Assembly: GCA_045106855.1 (NCBI GenBank)
Contig: JBGCFI010000013.1
Location: forward strand, 186,001 to 250,000
Length of the DNA: 64,000 nt
Source: Granulosicoccus sp045106855
GTDB taxonomy: Bacteria > Pseudomonadota > Gammaproteobacteria > Granulosicoccales > Granulosicoccaceae
Direction of reading: 5' to 3'
The notes beneath the pieces were generated by a model. The model saw only the letters and a list, made by a program, of their open reading frames with translations. It did no database searches and was not told the origin of the DNA. The translations under genes and the position numbers were made by a program. Position 1 is the first letter of the stretch. Each line of letters opens with the position of its first letter. Shown piece by piece: positions 56,692-64,000 of the stretch.

Positions 56692-57612
56692 ATGGAATGC
56701 ATCGCGAAAACGGTGCGCTACCTGTCCAGCTTGCAAAGTTGGCGGTATACGCTGATGGTGTTTTGCGTGTTTTTACAGGCTTGTGCCACGCCAACGGGTG
56801 ATCTGACACGCTTTGCCACTCAAAACGGTCTCAAGCGCAGCGAAGTCAGGGCCGGTGGCTTCAATCTGCTGGTTTTTGACAACGAGACTAAAAATCGTGA
56901 TTACGCTTCGGAAAGCCAAGGCGTGCTGCATGTCTATCTGGAAGGCGATGGCTCTCCCTGGAAGTACCGGACCATAGTCATGCCAGATCCGACACCTCGA
57001 AATCCACTTATGCTCAGGCTGCTTGGTTATGACAGAAGCCCCGCAGTCTATTTGGGAAGGCCCTGTTACAACGGCTTTTTCAACGACCCCGGATGCGATG
57101 ACAGCCTATGGACATCGGGACGCTACTCACGCAAGGTGGTGCTGAGTATGGCGTCTGCTATCAGGGCACTCAGCAAACGACACAACGCTCGGCAGCTCTG
57201 GCTCATCGGGCATAGCGGTGGTGGGACTTTGGCCATGTTGTTAGCTAAAGAACTCCCAAAAGTGACGCGAATAGTCACTCTTGCGGGTAATCTGGATACC
57301 GATGCATGGACAAGTCATCACCGATACACACCTTTGTTCAGCTCGATTAACCCCGCTTCTGCACCCAGCCTCAATCCCAACATATGGCAATGGCATCTTA
57401 TCGGTGGGCGCGATACCGTCATTCCCACCCAGTTGATAAAACCGGTGATCATGCGCCAGGCGTCAGCCAGCGGTTTTGAATTTCCCGGTTTTAATCACGG
57501 TTGTTGCTGGGAACGAATCTGGCCGGATGTTTTACAGGCGCTGTCGCTTGACATGCCATCCAGGATACCGGGTGAGCAATTCAAGTTTCGTAGAAGGCCA
57601 ATCGATTCCTGA
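56692..57612 (+). CDS. Lipoprotein alpha/beta hydrolase
   Basis: The ATG at 56692 gives 306 aa. A GTG at 56638 would add 18 residues that precede the signal peptide. A lipobox-like LQAC lies near residue 31. The hydrolase nucleophile is in GHSGGG, with an acidic GGRDTVIP and a late FNHGCCW His. The substrate is unknown. The gene ends 11 nt before the stop of the convergent GDPD gene. Confidence 0.8.
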   Translation: MECIAKTVRYLSSLQSWRYTLMVFCVFLQACATPTGDLTRFATQNGLKRSEVRAGGFNLLVFDNETKNRDYASESQGVLHVYLEGDGSPWKYRTIVMPDPTPRNPLMLRLLGYDRSPAVYLGRPCYNGFFNDPGCDDSLWTSGRYSRKVVLSMASAIRALSKRHNARQLWLIGHSGGGTLAMLLAKELPKVTRIVTLAGNLDTDAWTSHHRYTPLFSSINPASAPSLNPNIWQWHLIGGRDTVIPTQLIKPVIMRQASASGFEFPGFNHGCCWERIWPDVLQALSLDMPSRIPGEQFKFRRRPIDS

Positions 57613-57623
57613 TGTGGTAATGG

Positions 57624-58349
57624 TCAAACCTTGATTACACCGGGGTAGTCAGTAAAGATTCCATGGACCCCCCAGTCGAGTAGCGTTTTCGCTCTTTCAG
57701 CATCATTGACGGTGTAGCAATACAGGCCAAAGCCTGCCTCGATAACCGGTTTTGCCTTTTCCGCTGTCAATGAATCTTCAGCACAGTGCAGATTTTGAGC
57801 ATCGTAGCGTCGCATTAGAGTTTCCCAGTCGTCTGGTATAGCTCCAACCAGTGGCGCTCTGGCCACGTTTGGCATGCGATCTTTGGCTATTTCAATACTT
57901 TTGTGACTGAAACTGGACAACACCAAGGGAAGTGTCGCTGGCCAGTTCGCTTCCAGTTCTTTGCCGATAGCTTCTACCGTACGATGCTCCAGGCCCTCTT
58001 GAGGCTTGATTTCCAGGTTCAGGCCCAGCTTGTTCTGAATAAGCAAGGCGATGACCGCGCTAAGCCTCGGTAGCGGCTCGTTCTCGAAGCCCGCCATATC
58101 TTTGCCGGCATGGAGCTGATCAAGTTGTGCTGCACTGTGCTCGCATAACAAGCCATGGCCATTGGTACAGCGTTGTAATTGCGCATCATGGTGGACAAAG
58201 GGAACATCATCGGCGCTTATGGATACATCGATCTCGACACAGCTGGCACCTTGATTGGCGGCAAGTTGCAGAGCGCTGAGGGTGTTCTCAGGCGCATCAG
58301 CTGAAGCGCCCCGATGGGCAATGATTCTGGCTAGCGATGCGTGTGACAT
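57624..58349 (-). CDS. Glycerophosphodiester phosphodiesterase
   Basis: The ATG at 58349 gives 241 aa. It lies 4 nt after the stop of the lipoprotein gene, whereas a start at 58391 would overlap it. The catalytic motif IIAHRGASADAPENTLSAL is near residue 10, followed by EIDVSISADDVPFVHHD, NLEIKP and YCYTVNDAE. It cleaves glycerophosphodiesters to glycerol-3-phosphate and an alcohol, in the cytoplasm since no signal is seen. It is UgpQ-like. Confidence 0.92.
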   Translation of the reverse strand: MSHASLARIIAHRGASADAPENTLSALQLAANQGASCVEIDVSISADDVPFVHHDAQLQRCTNGHGLLCEHSAAQLDQLHAGKDMAGFENEPLPRLSAVIALLIQNKLGLNLEIKPQEGLEHRTVEAIGKELEANWPATLPLVLSSFSHKSIEIAKDRMPNVARAPLVGAIPDDWETLMRRYDAQNLHCAEDSLTAEKAKPVIEAGFGLYCYTVNDAERAKTLLDWGVHGIFTDYPGVIKV

Positions 58350-58353
58350 GCGA

Positions 58354-58638
58354 TTAAAAGATGTTAAGGGCTTGCTGTAAGGGTAACTCATCAGATTGGC
58401 GACGCTGCTCTGCCTGCTGTTGATGTCGAAGAAAATCCCTTCTCAGTTTTACGTAGTCGTAGTAATCGCTGGCGTAGGTGCGGGCGCAGAAATCCTCTAG
58501 CTGATTGCGCCGGCAATCGTCAGCTCTGAGTAGTTCGTACGTGATTTGCGCGACATTGACGTGTTGGCAGCTGCTCAATATCAAGACACCTCCAATGAGT
58601 GTCAGCAGTCGCCCATAAGTCAGACAGGAATATTTCAT
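58354..58638 (-). CDS. Small lipoprotein of unknown function
   Basis: The ATG at 58638 gives 94 aa with a signal peptide and lipobox LSSC (Cys near 24). The mature part is polar and helical (YDYVKLRRDFLRHQQQAEQRR). An upstream ATG at 58755 would precede the signal and is unlikely. It sits 4 nt before the GDPD start, so the two are coupled. No family was recognised. Confidence 0.65.
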   Translation of the reverse strand: MKYSCLTYGRLLTLIGGVLILSSCQHVNVAQITYELLRADDCRRNQLEDFCARTYASDYYDYVKLRRDFLRHQQQAEQRRQSDELPLQQALNIF

Positions 58639-58902
58639 GAACAGTAGCGTTACGACAAAGGGTAAATATCGCCCGTTGTCGTGCGGGTTGCTAAAAGGAC
58701 AAGGTTTATAGTCAGCGTTAGTAAGCAATACAAGAAAAAACAGCCATAAATTCACGTTGATTTAAGCTTTGCTCGGTTATGACGCAGTGGCCGTATTTTG
58801 AATGGCGTAGTCTGCGCATAAGTGACGTCAGATAATTTCTGACGTATGCGCATCGGCTGGCATGTCGTAGAATGACAAATCGTTTTTAAGGCGCACTGTG
58901 CA

Positions 58903-59727
58903 ATGTCATTACCTCGTTACTCTCCCGTGTTACCGGACACAGACCAGTTAGAGCATTTGTTGCAGGTGGCTGGAGAGGCAGCGGATGCGGCGGCGCGTGT
59001 AACGGGGCAGTATTTTCGCAGCGACTTTGCCGTAGAAAACAAGGCAGGGGTAGGCAGCTTTGATCCGGTTACGGCGGCCGACCGCGAAGCTGAACTGGCT
59101 ATCCGCAAGGTGCTGCGGAACCGGTGTCCTGATATTGGTATCTATGGTGAGGAGCACGAAACCATTGCCAGCGACAATGGTTTGATGTGGGTAGTTGACC
59201 CAATTGATGGCACGCGGGCATTCATGAGTGGTATGCCTTTGTGGGGGACGCTTATCGGTCTTTACAATGGCCGGGACGCTATTCTCGGGTTAATGGATCA
59301 ACCGTTCTTTCAAGAGCGCTATATAGCCCATAGTGATAAATCACTAATTGTGACTGCCAACGCCACCAGACCACTAAGCACTCGGCTGGTTCCTGAATTA
59401 TCGGATGCGGTCGCCTATTGCACAACGCCGGATATGTTTACAGAGGCGTCTGCCATGGCGTGTTTTCAGACGATTAAAAACGAAGTGCAACTCATGCGCT
59501 ATGGCGGCGACTGCTATGCCTATGCCTTGCTTGCCGCTGGGTATGTGGACATTGTGCTTGACTGTGATTTGAAGCCTTACGATATACAGGCGCTTATTCC
59601 CATTGTGAATGCTGCTGGCGGAGTAGTCTCAAATTGGGAAGGTGATAGCGCTGTCGATGGAGGCTACGTAGTGGCCTGCGGATCCAGGGAACTGCATGAC
59701 AAACTCATGCCGCTGCTGGCGATGTAA
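58903..59727 (+). CDS. hisN: Histidinol-phosphatase of the inositol-monophosphatase family (HisN-like)
   Basis: This 274-aa protein has metal-binding motifs FDPVTAADREAE, GEEHE and WVVDPIDGTRAF, and the late CYAYALLAAGYVDIVLDCDLKPYDIQAL. This is close to HisN-type histidinol phosphatases, but IMPase or CysQ-like activity cannot be excluded. No histidine genes are nearby. A hairpin at 59764-59789 follows. Confidence 0.85.
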   Translation: MSLPRYSPVLPDTDQLEHLLQVAGEAADAAARVTGQYFRSDFAVENKAGVGSFDPVTAADREAELAIRKVLRNRCPDIGIYGEEHETIASDNGLMWVVDPIDGTRAFMSGMPLWGTLIGLYNGRDAILGLMDQPFFQERYIAHSDKSLIVTANATRPLSTRLVPELSDAVAYCTTPDMFTEASAMACFQTIKNEVQLMRYGGDCYAYALLAAGYVDIVLDCDLKPYDIQALIPIVNAAGGVVSNWEGDSAVDGGYVVACGSRELHDKLMPLLAM

Positions 59728-60131
59728 AATCGCGTTATGGTCAGTCGCCGATAGAATCCACCCAGCTGCTGCCTTGCGAGGCCGCAGCTCTACTGATTAT
59801 CAAGACTGTGTTTGTTAAGACATCTTGAGTGATGCCATATCGCTATATAAGTGCCAGCGGTGGAATTGCCAATATTCCGGCCAGTTGAGCCTTTTTTGCC
59901 CTCCACCATTGCGTGAATTATTAACCTGTTTTTTATTGTCGGGCGTGTAGCAGTGTCGTTTTTACTGTTTTTTTTTCGCTTGTTCGGGCGAGAAATTGAC
60001 TACGATGTCTCAGTTGTCACCAGCACTTAGTTGTCAGGTTGTTAATAAACCCTCAAACTGCCATCAGCAGTAAAATTTACTACTATTTACGGTAGATTAC
60101 TGTCTGTCATGAGAACAAGAAAAATCTGTTG
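59728..60131. other. Intergenic stretch before the TolA/OmpA-like gene
   Basis: This 404-bp stretch has no gene. AGCTGC-T-GCCT / AGGC-C-GCAGCT at 59764-59789 is a hairpin with one mismatch, the probable end of hisN. Several T-runs follow (59893-59898, 59971-59978). The promoter of the following gene is not identified. Confidence 0.4.
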
Positions 60132-61571
60132 ATGGATACGTCTAATGCCAATTCGTTTACTCGCACGGGCCGCACCTGGTTGGTGCTTGGGATAGCCGCC
60201 TGTGCCTGGGTAGTGGCTAGTGTCTGGGCTTATCGAGTTGCAGTGGGTCATGAAGAGGGTGGCAGCAGTAAGGTCTCAAACGGTTTTCAGGAGCAGGGAG
60301 AACGTCCGCAAGCAGAGCCTGAGGTACAAGCGGCGGTTGGTGAACTCCAGATCGGGGCGAATGATCAATTGGCGGAGGAAGTGAGTGACATCAATGAGGC
60401 CAAAAACTTTGCCGGGCAGGAGGCACTAGAAAAAGCTCGCTTAGCCGCGGAAGAAAAAGCCGCGGAGGAAGCACGAATACTTGCCGAGGAGCAGGCGGCC
60501 GAAGAAGAGCGAATTCTGGCCAAGGAGCAGGCAGCCGAAGAAGCACGCATAGCCGCGGAGGAAAGAGCCGCGGAGGAAGCACGAATTCTCGCCGAAGAAA
60601 AGGCGGCCGAAGAAGCACGCATAGCCGCGGAGGAAAAAGCCGCGGAGGAAGCACGAATACTCGCCGAAGAAAAGGCGGCCGAAGAAGCACGCATAGCCGC
60701 GGAGGAAAGAGCCGCGGAGGAAGCACGAATACTCGCCGAGGAGAAGGCAGCCGAGGAAGCGCGCCTGGCTGCAGAAGAAAAAGCTGCGGAAGAAGCACGA
60801 ATACTCGCCGAAGAGAGGGCGGCCGAGGAAGCACGCATAGCCGCGGAGGAAAAAGCAGCGGAAGAAGCACGAATTCTCGCCGAAGAGAAGGCAGCCGAAG
60901 AAGCGCGCTTGGCTGCTGAGGAAAAAGTCGCGGAAGAGGCGCGAATACTTGCCGAAGAGAAGGCGGCAGAGCAGAAGGCTGCTCAGGTGCTTCGACTCCT
61001 TGCCGAGCAAGAGGCAGCAAAGGAGGTCGAATTAGCGGCACAGGATAAAGCCGCCGAGGAAGCAAGAATCCTTGCAGAAGAGAAGGCAGCGGAAGAAGCC
61101 CGAATAGCAGCCGAGGAAAAAGCTGCGGAAGAGGCGCGAACAGTTGCAAAAGAGAAGGTGGCTATTCGTGACCCAGAAGCTGACAGGATTGCCGCTGCTG
61201 CAGCGAGAAAGGTCCGTTATGAAAGACTTCGAAAAGAGGAGCTTATGGTACTGGCAGGGCTGTCGGCCAGACTGCGATTCGAAAATCGTAGCGAAGTCGT
61301 CAATCGCGATGTAAGGCGAAACCTGGATCGAATCTTCGATCCTCTTTTCCTGTATTCGGAAATGCCTGTCCTGATAACGGTTGCTACCAATGAGTTTCGT
61401 GGTGCCGGAGATAACAATAGATTAAGTCTTGAGCGTGGCCGGTCTCTGGCGTCATATCTGAGTCGCCGTGGTCTTGAAGAAGGCAGATTTAACATACAGG
61501 TAGAGTCGGGTCAGGGATTGCCGTACGGGTCGCACCGTGTCAAAGTAGCTGCACAGGAGCCTATTCAATGA
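60132..61571 (+). CDS. TolA/TonB-like envelope protein with A/E-rich repeats and OmpA-like C-terminus
   Basis: This 479-aa protein (ATG at 60132, one codon after a TTG) has one N-terminal membrane helix (about 14-33). A long helical region follows (about 100-345), built from 12-residue units of the type AEEARILAEEKA. The C-terminal domain (about 365-475) has NRLSLERGRSLASYLSRRG, resembling OmpA-type peptidoglycan-binding domains. It probably spans the periplasm from the inner membrane to the wall or outer membrane. The next gene overlaps by 4 bp, so the two act together. Repeat number may vary between strains. Confidence 0.82.
   Translation: MDTSNANSFTRTGRTWLVLGIAACAWVVASVWAYRVAVGHEEGGSSKVSNGFQEQGERPQAEPEVQAAVGELQIGANDQLAEEVSDINEAKNFAGQEALEKARLAAEEKAAEEARILAEEQAAEEERILAKEQAAEEARIAAEERAAEEARILAEEKAAEEARIAAEEKAAEEARILAEEKAAEEARIAAEERAAEEARILAEEKAAEEARLAAEEKAAEEARILAEERAAEEARIAAEEKAAEEARILAEEKAAEEARLAAEEKVAEEARILAEEKAAEQKAAQVLRLLAEQEAAKEVELAAQDKAAEEARILAEEKAAEEARIAAEEKAAEEARTVAKEKVAIRDPEADRIAAAAARKVRYERLRKEELMVLAGLSARLRFENRSEVVNRDVRRNLDRIFDPLFLYSEMPVLITVATNEFRGAGDNNRLSLERGRSLASYLSRRGLEEGRFNIQVESGQGLPYGSHRVKVAAQEPIQ
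60534..60965 (+). repeat. Six tandem 72-bp repeats coding for a coiled coil
   Basis: Units start at 60534, 60606 and each 72 bp further. They code for a pair of 12-residue motifs (AEEARIAAEEKA, AEEARILAEEKA). DNA identity between units is high near the start and falls toward the end. Shorter, decayed copies extend to about 61160. Confidence 0.85.
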
Positions 61572-62206
61572 TCACCGAATCGCCTAACACGCTCTTTACT
61601 CTCCTCGCAGTGCTAACGTTGCTGGGTTGTGTCATGGGCTATTGCGTCGCTTTGATATTTGCCAAGCGGCAGGCCAGAAAAGCTATAGAGTTAGCCAGGC
61701 TTGAACTGGATCAGAAACAGCCGTTGGCCGAACCGCATCAGCAAGCTGACAAAAGTAGTGTTGGTGAGCTTCACTCTTCCGCAATCAATCAGGAAAATAC
61801 AAGTGCTGATGAGCCTCGTATTCAGCAACAGGCGATCCGCATACAGGATCTCGAAGCAGAGGTAGCGTCGCTTGAAGAGAAACAACGTCGTCTTAGTCAG
61901 GATTTCGCAAGCTATAAATCCAGGAAGAACAAAGAACTGGAGCGTGCCACAGGTTATAGCGGCCAATGGGCGGCTTCGGCAGAGCTACCGGTGCTAACGC
62001 AGAAAGCGGATAGTAACGCTGAGAGAGGAAGTTCTGGTGCTGCGTTGCCGCGATCATCCGTTGCACAAAATGAAACGCTAAATCACCCATTGACTCAAGA
62101 AATTGATATCCCAACGCTAGCTGAGTCCGAGTTGTCCGATTCACTCGATGAGTTGGATTTCGATATGTTCGGTGAATCAGGTAGTGGAGCTAGAGGACGT
62201 GGGTAG
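61568..62206 (+). CDS. Membrane-anchored coiled-coil protein, partner of the TolA/OmpA-like protein
   Basis: This 212-aa protein has one N-terminal membrane helix (about 10-32) followed by a charged linker. A coiled coil (about 90-125, QDLEAEVASLEEKQRRLSQD) and an acidic tail follow. It overlaps the previous gene by 4 bp (ATGA). No domain was recognised. The same topology and coupling suggest a complex with the upstream protein. Confidence 0.7.
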   Translation: MITESPNTLFTLLAVLTLLGCVMGYCVALIFAKRQARKAIELARLELDQKQPLAEPHQQADKSSVGELHSSAINQENTSADEPRIQQQAIRIQDLEAEVASLEEKQRRLSQDFASYKSRKNKELERATGYSGQWAASAELPVLTQKADSNAERGSSGAALPRSSVAQNETLNHPLTQEIDIPTLAESELSDSLDELDFDMFGESGSGARGRG

Positions 62207-62222
62207 AGCCCATGAAAAACCG

Positions 62223-63713
62223 ATGTGGCATCAGCTGTTTAGACTGGATCCGGGCGGTGATCAAAGTCTTCAGGCCCAGTTACGGCAAGCGCTGGTAAAG
62301 GCGATTCTTGATGGAAGGATCCCGGTTGAGGTACCACTGCCATCATCAAGAGAGCTGTCTCGCCAGCTAAATGTCGCGCGTAATACAGTGGTGTTGGCAT
62401 ATCAGCATCTGATAGACGAAAACTATCTGGTATCCCATGAGCGGCGCGGATACTTTGTTAATCCAGAGATATTGGAAGGTCGGGTTGAAATATCCAGACC
62501 CGAGAGAAGTGAGTCGTCAGTTACGAGCGATGATGCGTCCTACCACCAGGGACCGGAAACTGTTGTCGATCTGCTTGGGCAGAGAAATATCGTGCGGCCG
62601 ATTAACTGGAGGCGGTTTGATTACCCGTTCATTTACGGGCAAGCTGATTCCTCTCTGTTTCCTGTTAATGACTGGCGTGAGGCTTGCCGGCTTTCTCTGC
62701 GTGTTGACGCTATCAGTCGCTGGACACAGGATCGAGTAGATCACGATGATGATTTGCTGGTAGAGCAGATTCACACCCGCGTTCTACCACGACGAGGGGT
62801 CTGGGCGGAAAAAGATGAAATTCTTATCACGACCGGTGCGCAGAATGCTTTGTACCTGATCGGCCAGCTGCTCCTGGACAGACAATCTGTTGTCGGTATT
62901 GAAGACCCCTGCTATGTCGATGCAAGAAATATATTTGGCCTGTTTTCAGGAGAAAGAGTTGTATTTCCCGTTGGGGAGTCTGGCGTACAAACGGATGACA
63001 AACTCAAACGTTGCAAACTCATGTACGTAACGCCCAGTCATCAGTGTCCGACAGCCACAACAATGCCACTCGAGGCACGAAAACAGCTACTTGAGCGCGC
63101 GACAGAGCATGACGTGACAATCGTCGAGGATGACTACGAAAGCGAATTGAATTTTATTGGAAAGCCAACTCCGGCACTTAAAAGTCTGGACACCGAACAC
63201 AGGGTCATCTATGTCGGCAGTTTGTCGAAAACGCTGGCTCCCGGTTTAAGATTAGGGTTTATGGTGGGGCCAAAAAAGTTTATTGCTCAGGCACGAGCGC
63301 TACGTCGCTTAATGTATAGACACCCCCCGACAAACAACCAGCGTACCGTGGCACATTTTTTGTCGCTTGGCCATCATGATTCCGCCTTGCTTCGTTTGGC
63401 TCAGTCGTTTAAGCAACGCTGGCAAGTGATGGATGAAGAACTGAAATCACACAGTGTGTTTTCCGCCACAGCGCCAAGTTTTGGAGGATCCTCTTTCTGG
63501 GTGCGTTTGCCTGATTCGGTCAAAGCAACTGAACTTGAAATGCTTGCGGCTGAGCACAGCATTATTATCAACGCAGGTGATCACTATTTCGCCGACCGGG
63601 AAGGACCTCACAATTTCTGTCGATTAGGATTTTCATCCATACAGGCGGAGAAAATTCCAGATGGTATTGCGAAGCTTGCCAAGCTCACATCAACGTTAAA
63701 GGCACGAAGCTAA
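62223..63713 (+). CDS. MocR-family transcriptional regulator (GntR-aminotransferase fusion)
   Basis: The ATG at 62223 gives 496 aa. A GTG at 62199, with GGAG upstream, is an alternative. The N-terminal winged helix (LPSSRELSRQLNVARNTVVLAYQHL) and the class I aminotransferase-like domain form the MocR layout. The PLP lysine is in GSLSKTLAPGLRLGF. Such proteins sense PLP or related amines. The target cannot be told, since no PLP or taurine operon is adjacent. Confidence 0.9.
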   Translation: MWHQLFRLDPGGDQSLQAQLRQALVKAILDGRIPVEVPLPSSRELSRQLNVARNTVVLAYQHLIDENYLVSHERRGYFVNPEILEGRVEISRPERSESSVTSDDASYHQGPETVVDLLGQRNIVRPINWRRFDYPFIYGQADSSLFPVNDWREACRLSLRVDAISRWTQDRVDHDDDLLVEQIHTRVLPRRGVWAEKDEILITTGAQNALYLIGQLLLDRQSVVGIEDPCYVDARNIFGLFSGERVVFPVGESGVQTDDKLKRCKLMYVTPSHQCPTATTMPLEARKQLLERATEHDVTIVEDDYESELNFIGKPTPALKSLDTEHRVIYVGSLSKTLAPGLRLGFMVGPKKFIAQARALRRLMYRHPPTNNQRTVAHFLSLGHHDSALLRLAQSFKQRWQVMDEELKSHSVFSATAPSFGGSSFWVRLPDSVKATELEMLAAEHSIIINAGDHYFADREGPHNFCRLGFSSIQAEKIPDGIAKLAKLTSTLKARS

Positions 63714-63790
63714 TCAGTAGTGAGTAGTGTGCAGTAGTCGCTGGTCCGATATGTGCTCGTTGGCAGCGAATACCAGAAATTTCGAATTCT

Positions 63791-64000
63791 ATGCGCCACC
63801 TGCATTTTTTAGCCGGTCTTCCATTTGTTGCTCTGCTGTGTCTGGGGCAGCTCAACGCCGATAGTGTGGATTCTCAAACGCCATGGCAAAGCCTGAGTAG
63901 TGCTGACGGCAGTATGGCGACAGCACGTCATGAGGCCAGCGCTGTTGCGGTTGGTGATCGTCTGTATCTCATGGGAGGTCGAGGTAATCGGCCTGTTGAG
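63791..64000 (+). CDS. Kelch-repeat secreted protein (partial; runs off the right edge)
   Basis: The ATG at 63791 opens a 70-codon frame to the window end. Residues 1-23 are a signal peptide (FLAGLPFVALLCLGQLNA). Kelch-like SMATARHEASAVAVGDRLYLMGGR follows. Only the start of the first blade is visible. Confidence 0.75.
   Translation, partial: MRHLHFLAGLPFVALLCLGQLNADSVDSQTPWQSLSSADGSMATARHEASAVAVGDRLYLMGGRGNRPVE

Noticed and set aside
60365..61149. Three long minus-strand frames across the repeat region
   Set aside because: They arise from the low-complexity A/E repeats, which leave all frames open.

Overview
The window reads as one chromosomal segment of a free-living, flagellated, piliated gammaproteobacterium of about 50% G+C. 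The run bamD / rluD / pgeF / clpB next to pilS-pilR matches the order known from Pseudomonas (PA4542-PA4547 in strain PAO1). fleQ-fleN-fliA, flgM, gltX and BamD also point to Gammaproteobacteria. The genus cannot be fixed from sequence alone. No prophage, insertion sequence or CRISPR array was seen.

Region 1 (1-15,575, all minus strand) looks like a type IV pilus control and glycosylation island. From its upstream end it holds an epimerase, an FAD oxidoreductase, a HAD-UbiA fusion, a DprE1-like oxidase, a DprE2-like reductase and a GT-C membrane transferase. The middle four proteins make a full route to a polyprenyl-phosphate D-arabinofuranose donor. Next come PilS and PilR. Then come two tandem paralogous membrane/TPR proteins with a dolichol-phosphate-mannose-synthase-like GT2 enzyme between them. 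Each paralog has a near-identical sigma-54 (-24/-12) promoter about 20 nt upstream of its expected leader, and the sigma-54 activator PilR is encoded directly upstream. The inferred system is PilR-controlled surface or pilin glycosylation, probably with D-arabinofuranose.

Region 2 (16,062-31,715) is mostly housekeeping: BamD, RluD, PgeF, ClpB, a PP2C phosphatase, GltX, an SDR, a glutathionyl-hydroquinone reductase, a TauE/SafE exporter, YtoQ, glyoxalase II and a small membrane protein. It ends with a secreted fibronectin-III / sialate-O-acetylesterase protein. A tRNA-Ala(GGC) follows, then about 1 kb without a gene.

Region 3 (33,079-41,944) is a clock-like and light-sensing signalling cluster. 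It encodes a response regulator with an unusual C-terminal helical domain, KaiB, a two-domain KaiC, and a PAS histidine kinase. After an intrinsic terminator comes a BLUF-CheB-CheR-PAS fusion. That gene overlaps tail-to-tail with a PAS-GGDEF-EAL gene. This is the most novel-looking part of the window.

Region 4 (42,112-51,834) holds an autotransporter, a small heat-shock protein, two small proteins, FlgM, FleQ, FleN, FliA, a GYF-domain membrane protein and a GGDEF-like protein that has lost its signature.

Region 5 (51,991-64,000) holds tRNA-Glu(TTC), an RND pump and its adaptor, a lipoprotein hydrolase, a lipoprotein-GDPD pair, and a HisN-type phosphatase. It continues with a repeat-rich TolA/OmpA-like envelope protein and its partner, a MocR-type regulator, and the start of a Kelch-repeat protein.
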